Origin: M0027 sp021713415
GTDB lineage: Bacteria > Pseudomonadota > Gammaproteobacteria > Francisellales > Francisellaceae
Assembly: GCA_021713415.1 (NCBI GenBank)
Contig: JAKJJQ010000010.1
Coordinates: 1-64,000 of the forward strand
Length of the DNA stretch: 64,000 bases
Reading direction: 5' to 3'
Shown: positions 16,488-25,050 of the stretch, in pieces
How the letters are laid out: every line of letters starts with the position of its first letter
Numbering within the stretch: the stretch's first letter is position 1
The notes under the pieces: generated by a model
What the model was told of the DNA's origin: nothing
What the model saw: only the letters and a program-made list of their open reading frames with translations
The model's database searches: none
Translations under genes and position numbers: made by a program

Positions 16488-17810
16488 TTATCTACCAAAG
16501 CTTGTTAAATTAGCTTTTTTCAATAGTGAATCATACTTTGTTGACATCATATGTGATTGAACCTGAGCAATAAAGTCCATGATTACAACAACAACAATTA
16601 AAAGTGATGTTCCACCAAAATAAAACGGCACACTCCAAAACTGCATTAAAATTAATGGTAATAAACAAACTGCCGTTATATAAATTGACCCAACAAGAGT
16701 CAAGCGACTCATTGTAGCATCAATATACTTCGCTGTCTGCTCTCCAGGTCTAATTCCTGGTATAAATGCGCCAGATTTTTTTAAATTATCTGCTGTTTCT
16801 TTAGGATTAAAGACTAATGCCGTATAAAAAAAGCAGAAAAATATAATTGCAATAGCAAAAACGATTAAGTATAACGGTTGTCCTGGTGCCAAAGCCAGCC
16901 CAATTTTACCTAACCATGTTAATCCAGAAGTACCACTACCAAACCATTGGCCAATCGTTGCTGGAAATAATAAAATTGATGACGCAAAAATAGGCGGAAT
17001 CACACCTGCCATATTAATTTTTAGCGGTAAATGGCTACTTTGCGGCGCATACATCTTACGACCTTGTTGTCGACGCGCATAATTAACCGTAATTCTGCGT
17101 TGAGCTCGCTCCATATAGACAACAAAAGCGGTTACTGCTAATACAATAATGACGATAAACAGTAATACAATTAAAGATAAGTCACCACGCTGTGTTTGCT
17201 CTAAAGTATGAGCGATTGCCGTTGGTAATCCTGCAACAATACCTGAGAAAATTAACATAGAGATACCATTACCAACACCACGTTCTGTCATTTGCTCACC
17301 TAGCCACATCAAAAACATACTACCTGTTGTTAATGTAACTACCGCAGAAATATAGAACATAATCGGTGAGACACCTGCTAAAATTAGGCCTTTTCCTGCT
17401 AAAAATTTAGCAATACCTAATGATTGAAATAATGCCAAGGCAAAGGTTGCATAGCGAGTATATTGAGTAATTTTACGCTTGCCAGATTCACCTTCTTTTT
17501 TTATTTCTTCAAGTGATGGTACAACTTGTGTTAATAGTTGAAAAATAATTGATGCAGAAATATAAGGCATCACGCCTAGTGCAAAAATAGTAAATCGAGA
17601 TAGCGCACCACCAGAGAACATATTAAACATGCCTAAAATAGTGCTATCCTGCCCGCTAAAAAATTGTGACAACTGGTGAGGATCAATACCAGGAACTGGT
17701 ATATAAGATCCTAATCGAAACACAATAATCCCTATTAATACAAACAGAAGGCGGTGTTTTAACTCTGTTAATCCACCGCCTTTATTCATCATCTTTTTTT
17801 GTCTAGACAT
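16488..17810 (-). CDS. secY: protein translocase subunit SecY
   Basis: The channel-forming subunit of the Sec translocon, 440 residues with ten membrane helices. Landmarks are FRLGSYIPVPGID in the first helix region (plug side), GVMPYISASIIFQLL in helix 2, YARRQQGRKMYAPQSSHLPL in the cytosolic C4 loop that docks SecA and ribosomes, and GIRPGEQTAKYID in C5. It is encoded between rplO and rpmJ, as in most proteobacteria. Length and motifs are normal. Confidence 0.98.
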   Translation of the reverse strand: MSRQKKMMNKGGGLTELKHRLLFVLIGIIVFRLGSYIPVPGIDPHQLSQFFSGQDSTILGMFNMFSGGALSRFTIFALGVMPYISASIIFQLLTQVVPSLEEIKKEGESGKRKITQYTRYATFALALFQSLGIAKFLAGKGLILAGVSPIMFYISAVVTLTTGSMFLMWLGEQMTERGVGNGISMLIFSGIVAGLPTAIAHTLEQTQRGDLSLIVLLFIVIIVLAVTAFVVYMERAQRRITVNYARRQQGRKMYAPQSSHLPLKINMAGVIPPIFASSILLFPATIGQWFGSGTSGLTWLGKIGLALAPGQPLYLIVFAIAIIFFCFFYTALVFNPKETADNLKKSGAFIPGIRPGEQTAKYIDATMSRLTLVGSIYITAVCLLPLILMQFWSVPFYFGGTSLLIVVVVIMDFIAQVQSHMMSTKYDSLLKKANLTSFGR

Positions 17811-17822
17811 TTTAAGCCTTAT

Positions 17823-18254
17823 TTATTCAACTTTTCCGCCAGCAGCCTCAATCTGTGCTTTTGCCCCTTTAGTGCAATGAAGTCCAACAACATGAACTGC
17901 TTTTGTTACTTCACCACTTGCAATTACACGTGCACTAAGCATATCTTTACGAACTAAACCTGCTTGCTTTAAAGTGTCTAAATCAACAACATCACCCTCA
18001 ACAAGCGCTAATTCAGATAAACGAATTTCAGCTACTGTAAATGATTTTCTTGATTTAAAACCAAATTTAGGCAAACGACGCTGAATTGGCATCTGACCAC
18101 CTTCAAAGCCAACTTTATGATAACCACCTGAACGCGCTTTTTGACCTTTATGGCCACGCCCTGATGTTTTACCTAAACCTGAGCCAATGCCACGACCAAC
18201 ACGCTTTGCAGTCGTCTTTGAACCAGGAGCAGGCGCTAAAGTATTTAAATGCAT
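17823..18254 (-). CDS. rplO: 50S ribosomal protein L15
   Basis: Late-assembly large-subunit protein, 143 residues. The Gly/Lys/Arg-rich N-terminal half is typical, with RVGRGIGSGLGKTSGRGHKG and GGQMPIQRRLPKFGF. The C-terminal domain ends GAKAQIEAAGGKVE. Only 2 bp separate it from rpmD, so the two are probably translationally coupled; secY follows after 12 bp. Confidence 0.98.
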   Translation of the reverse strand: MHLNTLAPAPGSKTTAKRVGRGIGSGLGKTSGRGHKGQKARSGGYHKVGFEGGQMPIQRRLPKFGFKSRKSFTVAEIRLSELALVEGDVVDLDTLKQAGLVRKDMLSARVIASGEVTKAVHVVGLHCTKGAKAQIEAAGGKVE

Positions 18255-18256
18255 GA

Positions 18257-18439
18257 CTACTCCTTAACCTCGACCATATAACTAATTTGATTAATCATTC
18301 CACGATTTTCAGGTGTATCTAACACTTCAACCGTTTGATTAATTTTTCTTAATCCTAAACCTTTTGCTGTCGCTAAGTGCTTTTTTAAGCGCCCAATTAA
18401 ACTACGCTTTAATGTCACTTGAATTGTTTTTTCAGCCAT
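18257..18439 (-). CDS. rpmD: 50S ribosomal protein L30
   Basis: A 60-residue protein starting MAEKTIQVTLKRSLIGRLKK, with the family core GLGLRKINQTVEVLDTPENRGM. A longer in-frame start 16 codons upstream would overlap rpsE; the internal ATG fits the family N-terminus and has AGG upstream. The gene follows rpsE by 4 bp. Confidence 0.96.
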   Translation of the reverse strand: MAEKTIQVTLKRSLIGRLKKHLATAKGLGLRKINQTVEVLDTPENRGMINQISYMVEVKE

Positions 18440-18443
18440 TATC

Positions 18444-18947
18444 CTACCCCTGAATTTCTTCAATCGATATGCCACGTTTATCAGCAATCTCTTCAGGAGA
18501 ATTCATTGCTTGCAAACCTTTAACGGTTGCACGTACGACATTAACTGGATTAGTTGAACCATAAGCCTTAGCTAAAACGTTATGAACACCAATAACTTCA
18601 AATACAGCACGCATTGCACCACCTGCAATAATACCTGTACCTTTAGAAGCGGGTTGCATATAAATTTTAGAAGCACTATGTTTTGATTTAATTGGATACC
18701 ATAATGTATCTCCATTTAAACCAATCTCTACCATATTACGGCGAGCGTTTTCCATTGCTTTTTGGATAGCAACAGGCACTTCACGTGATTTACCACGACC
18801 AATGCCAATTCTACCTTTCCCATCACCAACAACAGTCAGTGCAGCAAAGCTGAAAATACGTCCACCTTTGACTGTTTTAGCATGACGATTAACAGTAACT
18901 AGCTTCTCAATTAAACCGTCAGTTTTTTGTGCAGTTGTATTATTCAT
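18444..18947 (-). CDS. rpsE: 30S ribosomal protein S5
   Basis: Small-subunit protein involved in translational accuracy, 167 residues. The double-stranded-RNA-binding N-terminal domain contains KLVTVNRHAKTVKGGRIFSF. It also has GDGKGRIGIGRGKSREVPVA, and the C-terminal domain holds GTGIIAGGAMRAVFEVIGV. The loop region (VKGG) that carries spectinomycin-resistance changes in other species looks wild type. Confidence 0.98.
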   Translation of the reverse strand: MNNTTAQKTDGLIEKLVTVNRHAKTVKGGRIFSFAALTVVGDGKGRIGIGRGKSREVPVAIQKAMENARRNMVEIGLNGDTLWYPIKSKHSASKIYMQPASKGTGIIAGGAMRAVFEVIGVHNVLAKAYGSTNPVNVVRATVKGLQAMNSPEEIADKRGISIEEIQG

Positions 18948-18971
18948 ATTCGCTTAAACCTTCTTAATTTC

Positions 18972-19325
18972 TTAAAATTTCAAACCATGTTTTCTTGCAC
19001 TATCTGCAAGCGCTTTAACACGGCCATGATATTTAAAGCCTGAACGATCAAAAGCGACTTCAGTAATACCTTTCTCAAGTGCACGCTTAGCAATATGTTC
19101 ACCAACAACTACAGAAGCATTCACATTACCTGTGTAATCACAAGCAGAACGAATGTCTTTCTCTAAAGTAGATGCTGCAGCTAATATAGTAGAACCATCG
19201 CCTGAAATAATCTGAGCGTAAGTATGACGTGGTGTACGATGAACGCACAGACGTACTTGTTCTAATTCTTTTACTTTCATACGGAAGCGCTTTGCACGAC
19301 GTAAACGAGTTTGTTTTTTATCCAT
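18972..19325 (-). CDS. rplR: 50S ribosomal protein L18
   Basis: 5S rRNA-binding protein, 117 residues. The basic N-terminus KKQTRLRRAKRFRMKVKEL and the C-terminal FDRSGFKYHGRVKALADSAR are the family signatures. It forms the central protuberance with L5 and 5S rRNA. It lies between rplF (11 bp) and rpsE (24 bp). Confidence 0.98.
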   Translation of the reverse strand: MDKKQTRLRRAKRFRMKVKELEQVRLCVHRTPRHTYAQIISGDGSTILAAASTLEKDIRSACDYTGNVNASVVVGEHIAKRALEKGITEVAFDRSGFKYHGRVKALADSARKHGLKF

Positions 19326-19336
19326 CGTTAACTCAC

Positions 19337-19870
19337 TTATTTTTTCTTAGCTTCTTTAGTAACAATTCTCTCATCCGCATAGCGAACACCCTTACCTTTG
19401 TAGGGTTCTGGCGGACGATAACCACGGATATCAGATGCAGCTTGACCTAATAGTTGCTTATCAGCACTTTTTAGAACAATTTCAGTCTGCGAAGGTGTTT
19501 CAACTGTTACCCCTTCTGGCAGTGAATGATTAATTGGATGTGAAAAACCCAATGTTAAATTCACTTGTTTGCCTTGTGCTTTTGCGCGATATCCAACACC
19601 AACTAATTGCAACTTTTTCTCAAAGCCTTGGCTTACGCCGACAACCATGTTGTTTAGAAGTGCACGCGCAGTACCTGACTGTGTTTTAGCTTCTTTGCTA
19701 TTATTCACTGCTTCAACCTGGATCTGATTATCATTTTCAACGATACGAACCAAAGGGTTAAATGCGCGTGATAACACACCTTTAGCACCTTTCACGGTTA
19801 GATCGTTTCCTTTAATCTCAACAGATGTACCTGTTGGAATAGAAACCGGTCTTCTGGCGATTCTAGACAT
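19337..19870 (-). CDS. rplF: 50S ribosomal protein L6
   Basis: Large-subunit protein near the factor-binding site, 177 residues, with the duplicated L6 fold. It begins MSRIARRPVSIPTGTSVEIK and ends with PYKGKGVRYADERIVTKEAK, the family C-terminal signature. Standard order and 18-bp spacing after rpsH. Confidence 0.98.
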   Translation of the reverse strand: MSRIARRPVSIPTGTSVEIKGNDLTVKGAKGVLSRAFNPLVRIVENDNQIQVEAVNNSKEAKTQSGTARALLNNMVVGVSQGFEKKLQLVGVGYRAKAQGKQVNLTLGFSHPINHSLPEGVTVETPSQTEIVLKSADKQLLGQAASDIRGYRPPEPYKGKGVRYADERIVTKEAKKK

Positions 19871-19888
19871 TTTTATTATTCTCCTAAA

Positions 19889-20281
19889 TTACGCTACGTA
19901 GCAAACTACTTCACCACCTAAGCCTAAACGACGAGCCTCACGATCACTCATCACCCCTTTTGATGTAGATACAACAGCTACACCTAAGCCACCATAAACT
20001 TTAGGTAACTCATTAGCGGCTCTATAAATACGAAGACCAGGACGACTAATGCGTTTTAACATTTCAATCACTGGTTTTCCATGATGATATTTTAATACAA
20101 CAGTTAAACTGCCATGGCCTTCATTATTAGCCACCACATCACGGATAAAGCCTTCAGATTTCAATAATTCAGCCAAAGCAACCTTATGCTTAGACAAAGG
20201 AATTGAAACCTCTTTTTTACCAGCAGCCTGCGCATTTCTAATACGCGTTAACATATCTGCTACAGGATCTTGCATACTCAT
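19889..20281 (-). CDS. rpsH: 30S ribosomal protein S8
   Basis: 16S rRNA-binding protein, 130 residues. It begins MSMQDPVADMLTRIRNAQAA and ends STSKGVMSDREARRLGLGGE followed by a short VVCYVA tail. In E. coli S8 is the translational repressor of the spc operon, acting near the rplE start; whether that site exists here was not determined. Confidence 0.98.
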   Translation of the reverse strand: MSMQDPVADMLTRIRNAQAAGKKEVSIPLSKHKVALAELLKSEGFIRDVVANNEGHGSLTVVLKYHHGKPVIEMLKRISRPGLRIYRAANELPKVYGGLGVAVVSTSKGVMSDREARRLGLGGEVVCYVA

Positions 20282-20301
20282 AATGTAATTCCTCTTTAAA
20301 A

Positions 20302-20607
20302 TTACCAGCTAGCCTTTTTAAGGCCTGGAATATTACCCACCATCGCATGTTCACGCAATTTATTACGTCCTAATTTGAACTTACGATAAACGCCATGCGG
20401 ACGACCTGTTAATTCACAACGTCTTTGCAATCTTGACGATGATGAATCAACTGGCAGTTTTTGTAACTTAACTTGCGCTTCCCATTTCTCTTCATCAGAG
20501 GCATTTGGGCTTTTAATAATTGCTCTTAACTCACTACGCTTCTGACTGTAACGAGCGACTAAGCGCATTCTTTTCTTTTCACGCTCTACCATAGATGCTT
20601 TTGCCAT
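20302..20607 (-). CDS. rpsN: 30S ribosomal protein S14
   Basis: A 101-residue S14 of the longer, zinc-free type: the CxxC pairs of the short form are absent. It starts MAKASMVEREKKRMRLVARY and ends RPHGVYRKFKLGRNKLREHA and GLKKASW. It lies 16 bp after rplE and 20 bp before rpsH. Confidence 0.98.
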   Translation of the reverse strand: MAKASMVEREKKRMRLVARYSQKRSELRAIIKSPNASDEEKWEAQVKLQKLPVDSSSSRLQRRCELTGRPHGVYRKFKLGRNKLREHAMVGNIPGLKKASW

Positions 20608-20623
20608 CTTAACAATTCTCCTA

Positions 20624-21163
20624 TTACGACTTCAGCGGGAAGTTAAATGCTTCAAGCAATGCGCGGCCTTCGTCATCAGTTTTAGCTGATGTCGTAATCG
20701 TAATATCCAAACCACGAATTGCATCAATTTTGTCATAGTCAATTTCTGGAAAAGCGATTTGCTCACGCATTCCCATACTGTAATTACCATGACCATCGAA
20801 TGATTTATTATTTAAACCGCGGAAGTCACGAACACGTGGAATTGCAACTGCAATTAAGCGATCAAAAAATTCATACATTCTTTCACCACGCAATGTTACT
20901 TTACAACCAATCGGCCAACCATCACGAATTTTAAAACCAGCAATTGATTTACGTGACTTAGTCACAATCGCTTTTTGACCAGCAATCGCTTCTAAATCTC
21001 TCACTGCATGATCCATTACTTTCTTATCACGCGTTGCCTCACCAACACCCATATTTAAAGTGATCTTTTCAATCTTAGGCACTTGCATGACATTTTCATA
21101 GCCAAACTTCTCTAATAAAGCTGGTACGACTTTTTCATGATATTTATCTTTTAATCTAATCAT
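20624..21163 (-). CDS. rplE: 50S ribosomal protein L5
   Basis: 5S rRNA-binding protein of the central protuberance, 179 residues. Conserved blocks are IEKITLNMGVGEA, IRDGWPIGCKVTLRGERMYE and the C-terminal GLDITITTSAKTDDEGRALL. It follows rplX by 10 bp in the spc cluster. Confidence 0.98.
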   Translation of the reverse strand: MIRLKDKYHEKVVPALLEKFGYENVMQVPKIEKITLNMGVGEATRDKKVMDHAVRDLEAIAGQKAIVTKSRKSIAGFKIRDGWPIGCKVTLRGERMYEFFDRLIAVAIPRVRDFRGLNNKSFDGHGNYSMGMREQIAFPEIDYDKIDAIRGLDITITTSAKTDDEGRALLEAFNFPLKS

Positions 21164-21173
21164 TATAATGCCC

Positions 21174-21500
21174 TTAAATATCTACCACTTCACCATTAGA
21201 TTTAAAAAAGCGAACTTTTTTACCATCTTCAAGCGTTTTAAAGCCAACTCGATCAGCTTTATCAGTTGCTGGATTAATCAATGCCACATTTGAAACGTGA
21301 ATTGGGGCTTCTTTTTCAACAATACCACCTTCAACATTACGTTGTGGATTTGGCTTCATATGTTTTTTAATCATATTGACACCTTCAACCACAACACGCT
21401 CTTTTTCAGGCATTGAGCGTAATACTGTACCACGAGCACCTTTATTTTTGCCCGCAATAATAATTACCTGATCACCAGATTTAATTTTACTCATACTCAT
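21174..21500 (-). CDS. rplX: 50S ribosomal protein L24
   Basis: Assembly-initiator protein, 108 residues, with a KOW motif in GDQVIIIAGKNKGARGTVL (about residues 9-27). There are two possible starts, MSMSK or the Met two codons later; the first is better placed relative to AAGGAG 10 bases upstream. It follows rplN by 21 bp. Confidence 0.97.
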   Translation of the reverse strand: MSMSKIKSGDQVIIIAGKNKGARGTVLRSMPEKERVVVEGVNMIKKHMKPNPQRNVEGGIVEKEAPIHVSNVALINPATDKADRVGFKTLEDGKKVRFFKSNGEVVDI

Positions 21501-21521
21501 GTTTCTAAATCTCCTTGACTC

Positions 21522-21890
21522 TTAAAGCACTTCAGGAGCCAATGAAACGATCTTCATAAACTGCTCTGTACGCAACTCACGCGTAACAGGGCCGAAAATA
21601 CGAGTACCGATTGGCTGCAGGTTTGCATTTAATAACACAGCTGCATTACTATCAAAACGAATAACGGAACCATCACGACGACGAACACCTTTTCTCGTTC
21701 TAACAACCACAGCATTATAAACATCACCTTTTTTTGCACGACCACGAGGGATCGCCTCTTTGACGGACACTTTAATTACATCACCTATCGATGCATAACG
21801 GCGATGTGATCCGCCGAGCACTTTAATGCACTCTACACGGCGAGCTCCACTGTTATCAGCAACAGTCAGCTCAGTCTGCATCTGAATCAT
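21522..21890 (-). CDS. rplN: 50S ribosomal protein L14
   Basis: Large-subunit protein at the interface, 122 residues, beginning MIQMQTELTVADNSGARRVE and ending RELRTEQFMKIVSLAPEVL. It is the first gene of the spc cluster. A 94-bp gap upstream carries a good extended -10 promoter overlapped by an inverted repeat. GGAG sits 7 bases before the start. Confidence 0.98.
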   Translation of the reverse strand: MIQMQTELTVADNSGARRVECIKVLGGSHRRYASIGDVIKVSVKEAIPRGRAKKGDVYNAVVVRTRKGVRRRDGSVIRFDSNAAVLLNANLQPIGTRIFGPVTRELRTEQFMKIVSLAPEVL

Positions 21891-21929
21891 TGTAAATCTC
21901 CAAAAAACAAAACTAAATTTTTTCTACGT

Positions 21930-21953
21930 TAATACCGCAATGACGCGTTATTA
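21930..21953. promoter_or_regulatory. inverted repeat at the spc promoter
   Basis: Arms at 21930-21938 (TAATACCGC) and 21945-21953 (GCGTTATTA) pair with one mismatch around a 6-base loop. On the minus strand the repeat overlaps the -10 box and the expected transcription start of rplN. It could be an operator, or could form a hairpin in transcripts arriving from rpsQ. Confidence 0.4.
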
Positions 21954-21977
21954 TACCAACACATGCAAAAAACACAA
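21950..21977 (-). promoter_or_regulatory. candidate spc-operon promoter upstream of rplN
   Basis: Reading leftward, TTGTGT at 21977-21972, a 16-bp spacer and a perfect TATAAT at 21955-21950 preceded by TGG, giving a consensus extended -10. It lies in the 94-bp gap between rpsQ and rplN, which is exactly where the E. coli spc operon begins. Confidence 0.65.
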
Positions 21978-21984
21978 ATGCATT

Positions 21985-22242
21985 TTATTTTGCACGTTCT
22001 ACAATCTCAACTAAACGCCATTTTTTAGTTTTAGAATAAGGTCTTGTCTCTGTAATCGTTACAGTATCACCTTCATTCGCAGCATTATCTTGATCATGTG
22101 CATGGTATTTTGTAGATTTTTTAACAAACTTACCATAAATCGGATGCTTAACACGACGCTCAACAAGTACCGTTACGGTCTTATCCATCTTATTACTGAT
22201 GACCTTACCTGCCAGCGTTCTAATTTTTGCTTCAGCGCTCAT
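21985..22242 (-). CDS. rpsQ: 30S ribosomal protein S17
   Basis: Primary 16S rRNA-binding protein, 85 residues, OB fold. It contains RTLAGKVISNKMDKTVTVLV and the C-terminal ETRPYSKTKKWRLVEI. It is the last gene of the S10 portion, 11 bp after rpmC. Confidence 0.98.
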   Translation of the reverse strand: MSAEAKIRTLAGKVISNKMDKTVTVLVERRVKHPIYGKFVKKSTKYHAHDQDNAANEGDTVTITETRPYSKTKKWRLVEIVERAK

Positions 22243-22253
22243 AAATTACCTAC

Positions 22254-22445
22254 CTAGACTGTTTCTTTTTCAGTTATTAATGTATTAACGCGCGCGACAT
22301 TACGACGTACTTGCGTTAACAGATGTTTTTTAGTCAATTGGCCGGTTCCTTTTTGCATACGCAAATTGAACTGCTCTTTTAAAAGCTCAAGCCTATAAGC
22401 TTGAAGCTCTTCTACTGATTTTTCTTTAAGTTCACTTACTTTCAT
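22254..22445 (-). CDS. rpmC: 50S ribosomal protein L29
   Basis: A 63-residue helical hairpin protein at the exit tunnel that helps dock trigger factor and SRP. It begins MKVSELKEKSVEELQAYRLE and contains LLKEQFNLRMQKGTGQL, the family core. It lies 2 bp after rplP. Confidence 0.98.
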   Translation of the reverse strand: MKVSELKEKSVEELQAYRLELLKEQFNLRMQKGTGQLTKKHLLTQVRRNVARVNTLITEKETV

Positions 22446-22447
22446 TA

Positions 22448-22861
22448 CTACATCACCGTCTTAGTTACAAAGGTTGTAGAAACAGGTAATTTAGCTGAGG
22501 CTAATCTAAATGCCTCTCTTGCTACTTCCTCATTCACACCTTTTAGTTCATAAAGCACTCTGCCTGGTTGGATTTGCGCAACCCAATACTCAACAGACCC
22601 TTTACCACTACCCATACGAACACCCAACGGTTTATTAGTAATCGGCTTATCTGGGAAAATACGAATCCAAATTTTACCACCACGACGGATGTAACGGTTA
22701 ATTGCACGACGAGCTGCCTCGATTTGACGAGCAGTAATACGACCACGGCCTGTTGCTTTTAAGCCGAAATCTCCAAAACTAACCTTATCGCCTCGAGTCG
22801 CCATACCGCGATTACGCAGTTTCATCTGCTTGCGGAATTTTGTACGCTTTGGTTGTAACAT
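22448..22861 (-). CDS. rplP: 50S ribosomal protein L16
   Basis: A-site region protein of the large subunit, 137 residues. It begins MLQPKRTKFRKQMKLRNRGM and holds GKIWIRIFPDKPITNKPLGV and RMGSGKGSVEYWVA. Its start overlaps the end of rpsC by one base, which suggests translational coupling. Confidence 0.98.
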   Translation of the reverse strand: MLQPKRTKFRKQMKLRNRGMATRGDKVSFGDFGLKATGRGRITARQIEAARRAINRYIRRGGKIWIRIFPDKPITNKPLGVRMGSGKGSVEYWVAQIQPGRVLYELKGVNEEVAREAFRLASAKLPVSTTFVTKTVM

Positions 22862-23562
22862 TAGTTAGCTCCTCTTCTACTACGTCTTTTAGGCGCTTTC
22901 TTCTCAGTCTGCTCTGGCTGTTGATTTCTCTCACCAGGTATGACTTCACCTTTAAATATCCAAACTTTAACACCAATAATACCGTAAGTTGTTAAAGCTT
23001 CTGATGTTGCATAATCAATATCAGCACGGAATGTGTGCAAAGGCACACGTCCTTCACGCGCCCACTCAGAACGTGCAATTTCTGCACCGCCTAAACGACC
23101 ACTGACCATTACTTTAACACCCTGCGCACCAGCTTTCATAGCAGCTTGAATCGCACGCTTCATTGCGCGGCGAAACATAACACGCTTTTCAAGTTGTTGT
23201 GCAATGCCATCAGCAACAAGCTGAGCATCAGTTTCAGGCTTTTTAATTTCTTCAATATTAACCTGAACTGGCACACCCATAAATTTATTTAATTCAGCAC
23301 GCAAAATTTCTACATCTTCACCTTTTTTACCAATCACAATACCAGGACGAGCAGTATAAAGCGTTACTTTTGCATTTTGTGCTGGGCGTTCAATTTTCAC
23401 ATGCGATAAAGCAGCGTGCTTTAATTTCTTATGTAAATACTCACGCACTTTAATATCTTCATGTAATTTAGTGGCATAATCTTTGCTATCAGCATACCAA
23501 ACTGAATTCCAATCTTTGATGTAGCCTAAACGAATCCCAACAGGACTTACTTTTTGACCCAT
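22861..23562 (-). CDS. rpsC: 30S ribosomal protein S3
   Basis: Head protein forming part of the mRNA entry channel, 233 residues. It begins MGQKVSPVGIRLGYIKDWNS. The KH domain includes ARPGIVIGKKGEDVEILRAE (about residues 71-90), and the S3 C-terminal signature is VSGRLGGAEIARSEWAREGR. A basic tail (KKAPKRRSRRGAN) ends the protein. Confidence 0.98.
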   Translation of the reverse strand: MGQKVSPVGIRLGYIKDWNSVWYADSKDYATKLHEDIKVREYLHKKLKHAALSHVKIERPAQNAKVTLYTARPGIVIGKKGEDVEILRAELNKFMGVPVQVNIEEIKKPETDAQLVADGIAQQLEKRVMFRRAMKRAIQAAMKAGAQGVKVMVSGRLGGAEIARSEWAREGRVPLHTFRADIDYATSEALTTYGIIGVKVWIFKGEVIPGERNQQPEQTEKKAPKRRSRRGAN

Positions 23563-23564
23563 AA

Positions 23565-23906
23565 TTATGCCCCTTCTCGCTCTTTAACCTTCACAGTTAT
23601 GTGAGCAGTTCTTTTAAGAATTTGATTCCCGCGACCTTTAGCGCGCGCACGATATCGCTTCATTGTTGGACCTTCATCAACATAGATAGAAGAAACATAT
23701 AATTCATCAATGTCCAACCCATCATTATGCTCTGCATTTGCAATAGCAGATGCTAACACACCTTTGACCAAATGCGCCGCTTTTTTAGGGCTAAATGTTA
23801 ATAAGTCCATTGCCTTTTCTACTGGCATACCGCGAACTTGATCAGCTACGAGGCGACATTTCTGCGCAGAAATACGCGCATATTTTAATTGAGCAGGTAT
23901 TTCCAT
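23565..23906 (-). CDS. rplV: 50S ribosomal protein L22
   Basis: Tunnel-lining protein, 113 residues, with KYARISAQKCRLVADQVRGM at the N-terminus and the extended beta-hairpin region DEGPTMKRYRARAKGRGNQI that reaches the exit-tunnel constriction. No macrolide-resistance type insertion is evident. It lies 2 bp before rpsC and 5 bp after rpsS. Confidence 0.98.
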   Translation of the reverse strand: MEIPAQLKYARISAQKCRLVADQVRGMPVEKAMDLLTFSPKKAAHLVKGVLASAIANAEHNDGLDIDELYVSSIYVDEGPTMKRYRARAKGRGNQILKRTAHITVKVKEREGA

Positions 23907-23911
23907 CTCTA

Positions 23912-24187
23912 TTACCTCTTAGATTTCTTATCAGCGGCATGACCACGATAGTTACGCGTAACCGCAAATTCACCCAGTTTATGTCCAATCATATTCTCAG
24001 TTACAAAAACAGGAACATGTTGTTTACCATTATGCACAGCAATTGTTAAACCAATCATATCAGGTACAACCATCGAACGACGAGACCAAGTTTTAATCGG
24101 CTTTTTGCTGCTTTCTTCTTGTGCTTTAAGCACTTTTTCCAATAAATGATGGTCTATAAAAGGACCTTTTTTTAATGAACGTGCCAC
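23912..24187 (-). CDS. rpsS: 30S ribosomal protein S19
   Basis: Head protein that pairs with S13, 91 residues. It begins MARSLKKGPFIDHHLLEKVL and contains KTWSRRSMVVPDMIGLTIAV and GHKLGEFAVTRNYRGH. Standard position between rplB and rplV. Confidence 0.98.
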   Translation of the reverse strand: MARSLKKGPFIDHHLLEKVLKAQEESSKKPIKTWSRRSMVVPDMIGLTIAVHNGKQHVPVFVTENMIGHKLGEFAVTRNYRGHAADKKSKR

Positions 24188-24205
24188 AACTTAATACCTC
24201 TTTAG

Positions 24206-25036
24206 TTATTTACGACGTTGACGACGCTGCATGATCAGCTTATCTGTACGCTTATTATGGCGTGTCTTATACCCTTTCGTTGGCACACCCCATGGCGTTA
24301 CCGGATGACGGCCACCAGAAGTTTTGCCTTCACCACCACCATGTGGGTGATCTACAGGGTTCATCGCAACACCACGAACAGTTGGACGAATACCAAGCCA
24401 GCGTTTTGCACCAGCTTTACCTAATGACTTCAAGCTATGCTCAGAATTAGATACTTCACCAATAACTGCACGACAAGTAACTAATATTTTACGTGTTTCA
24501 CCCGAGCGCAAACGAACAATCGCATAAGTTGAGTCTTTACCAACTAACTGCGCCGATGTACCAGCACTACGAGCAATTTGAGCACCTTTACCAGGCTTAA
24601 GCTCAATACAGTGAATCGTTGTACCAACTGGAATATTACGAATTGGCAACGCATTACCGGCTCTAATAGGTGCATGATCACCGGCAACAATACTGTCACC
24701 AGCTTTAACACCTTTTGGTGCGATAATATAACTACGCTCACCGTCAGCATATAAAACTAAAGCAAGATGCGCACTGCGGTTAGGATCGTACTCTAAACGT
24801 TCAACCTTACCTACGACATCAATCTTATTTCGTTTAAAATCAACGATACGATAATGTTGTTTATGTCCACCACCATGATGGCGAACAGTAATACGGCCGC
24901 GATTATTACGACCAGCAGTTTTTGTCTTTTTTGCCAACAAACCACGAAACGGCTTACCTTTATGAAGCTCAGAATTTTTAATCTGAACAACAAATCGACG
25001 TCCGGCAGAGGTTGGTTTTGCTTTTACAATTGCCAT
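24206..25036 (-). CDS. rplB: 50S ribosomal protein L2
   Basis: Peptidyl-transferase-centre scaffold protein, 276 residues. Conserved blocks are RGRITVRHHGGGHKQHYRIV and, near the C-terminus, VRGVAMNPVDHPHGGGEGKT, which includes the His needed near the catalytic centre in E. coli L2. It follows rplW by 14 bp. Confidence 0.98.
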   Translation of the reverse strand: MAIVKAKPTSAGRRFVVQIKNSELHKGKPFRGLLAKKTKTAGRNNRGRITVRHHGGGHKQHYRIVDFKRNKIDVVGKVERLEYDPNRSAHLALVLYADGERSYIIAPKGVKAGDSIVAGDHAPIRAGNALPIRNIPVGTTIHCIELKPGKGAQIARSAGTSAQLVGKDSTYAIVRLRSGETRKILVTCRAVIGEVSNSEHSLKSLGKAGAKRWLGIRPTVRGVAMNPVDHPHGGGEGKTSGGRHPVTPWGVPTKGYKTRHNKRTDKLIMQRRQRRK

Positions 25037-25050
25037 ATCTCAAACCTCAT

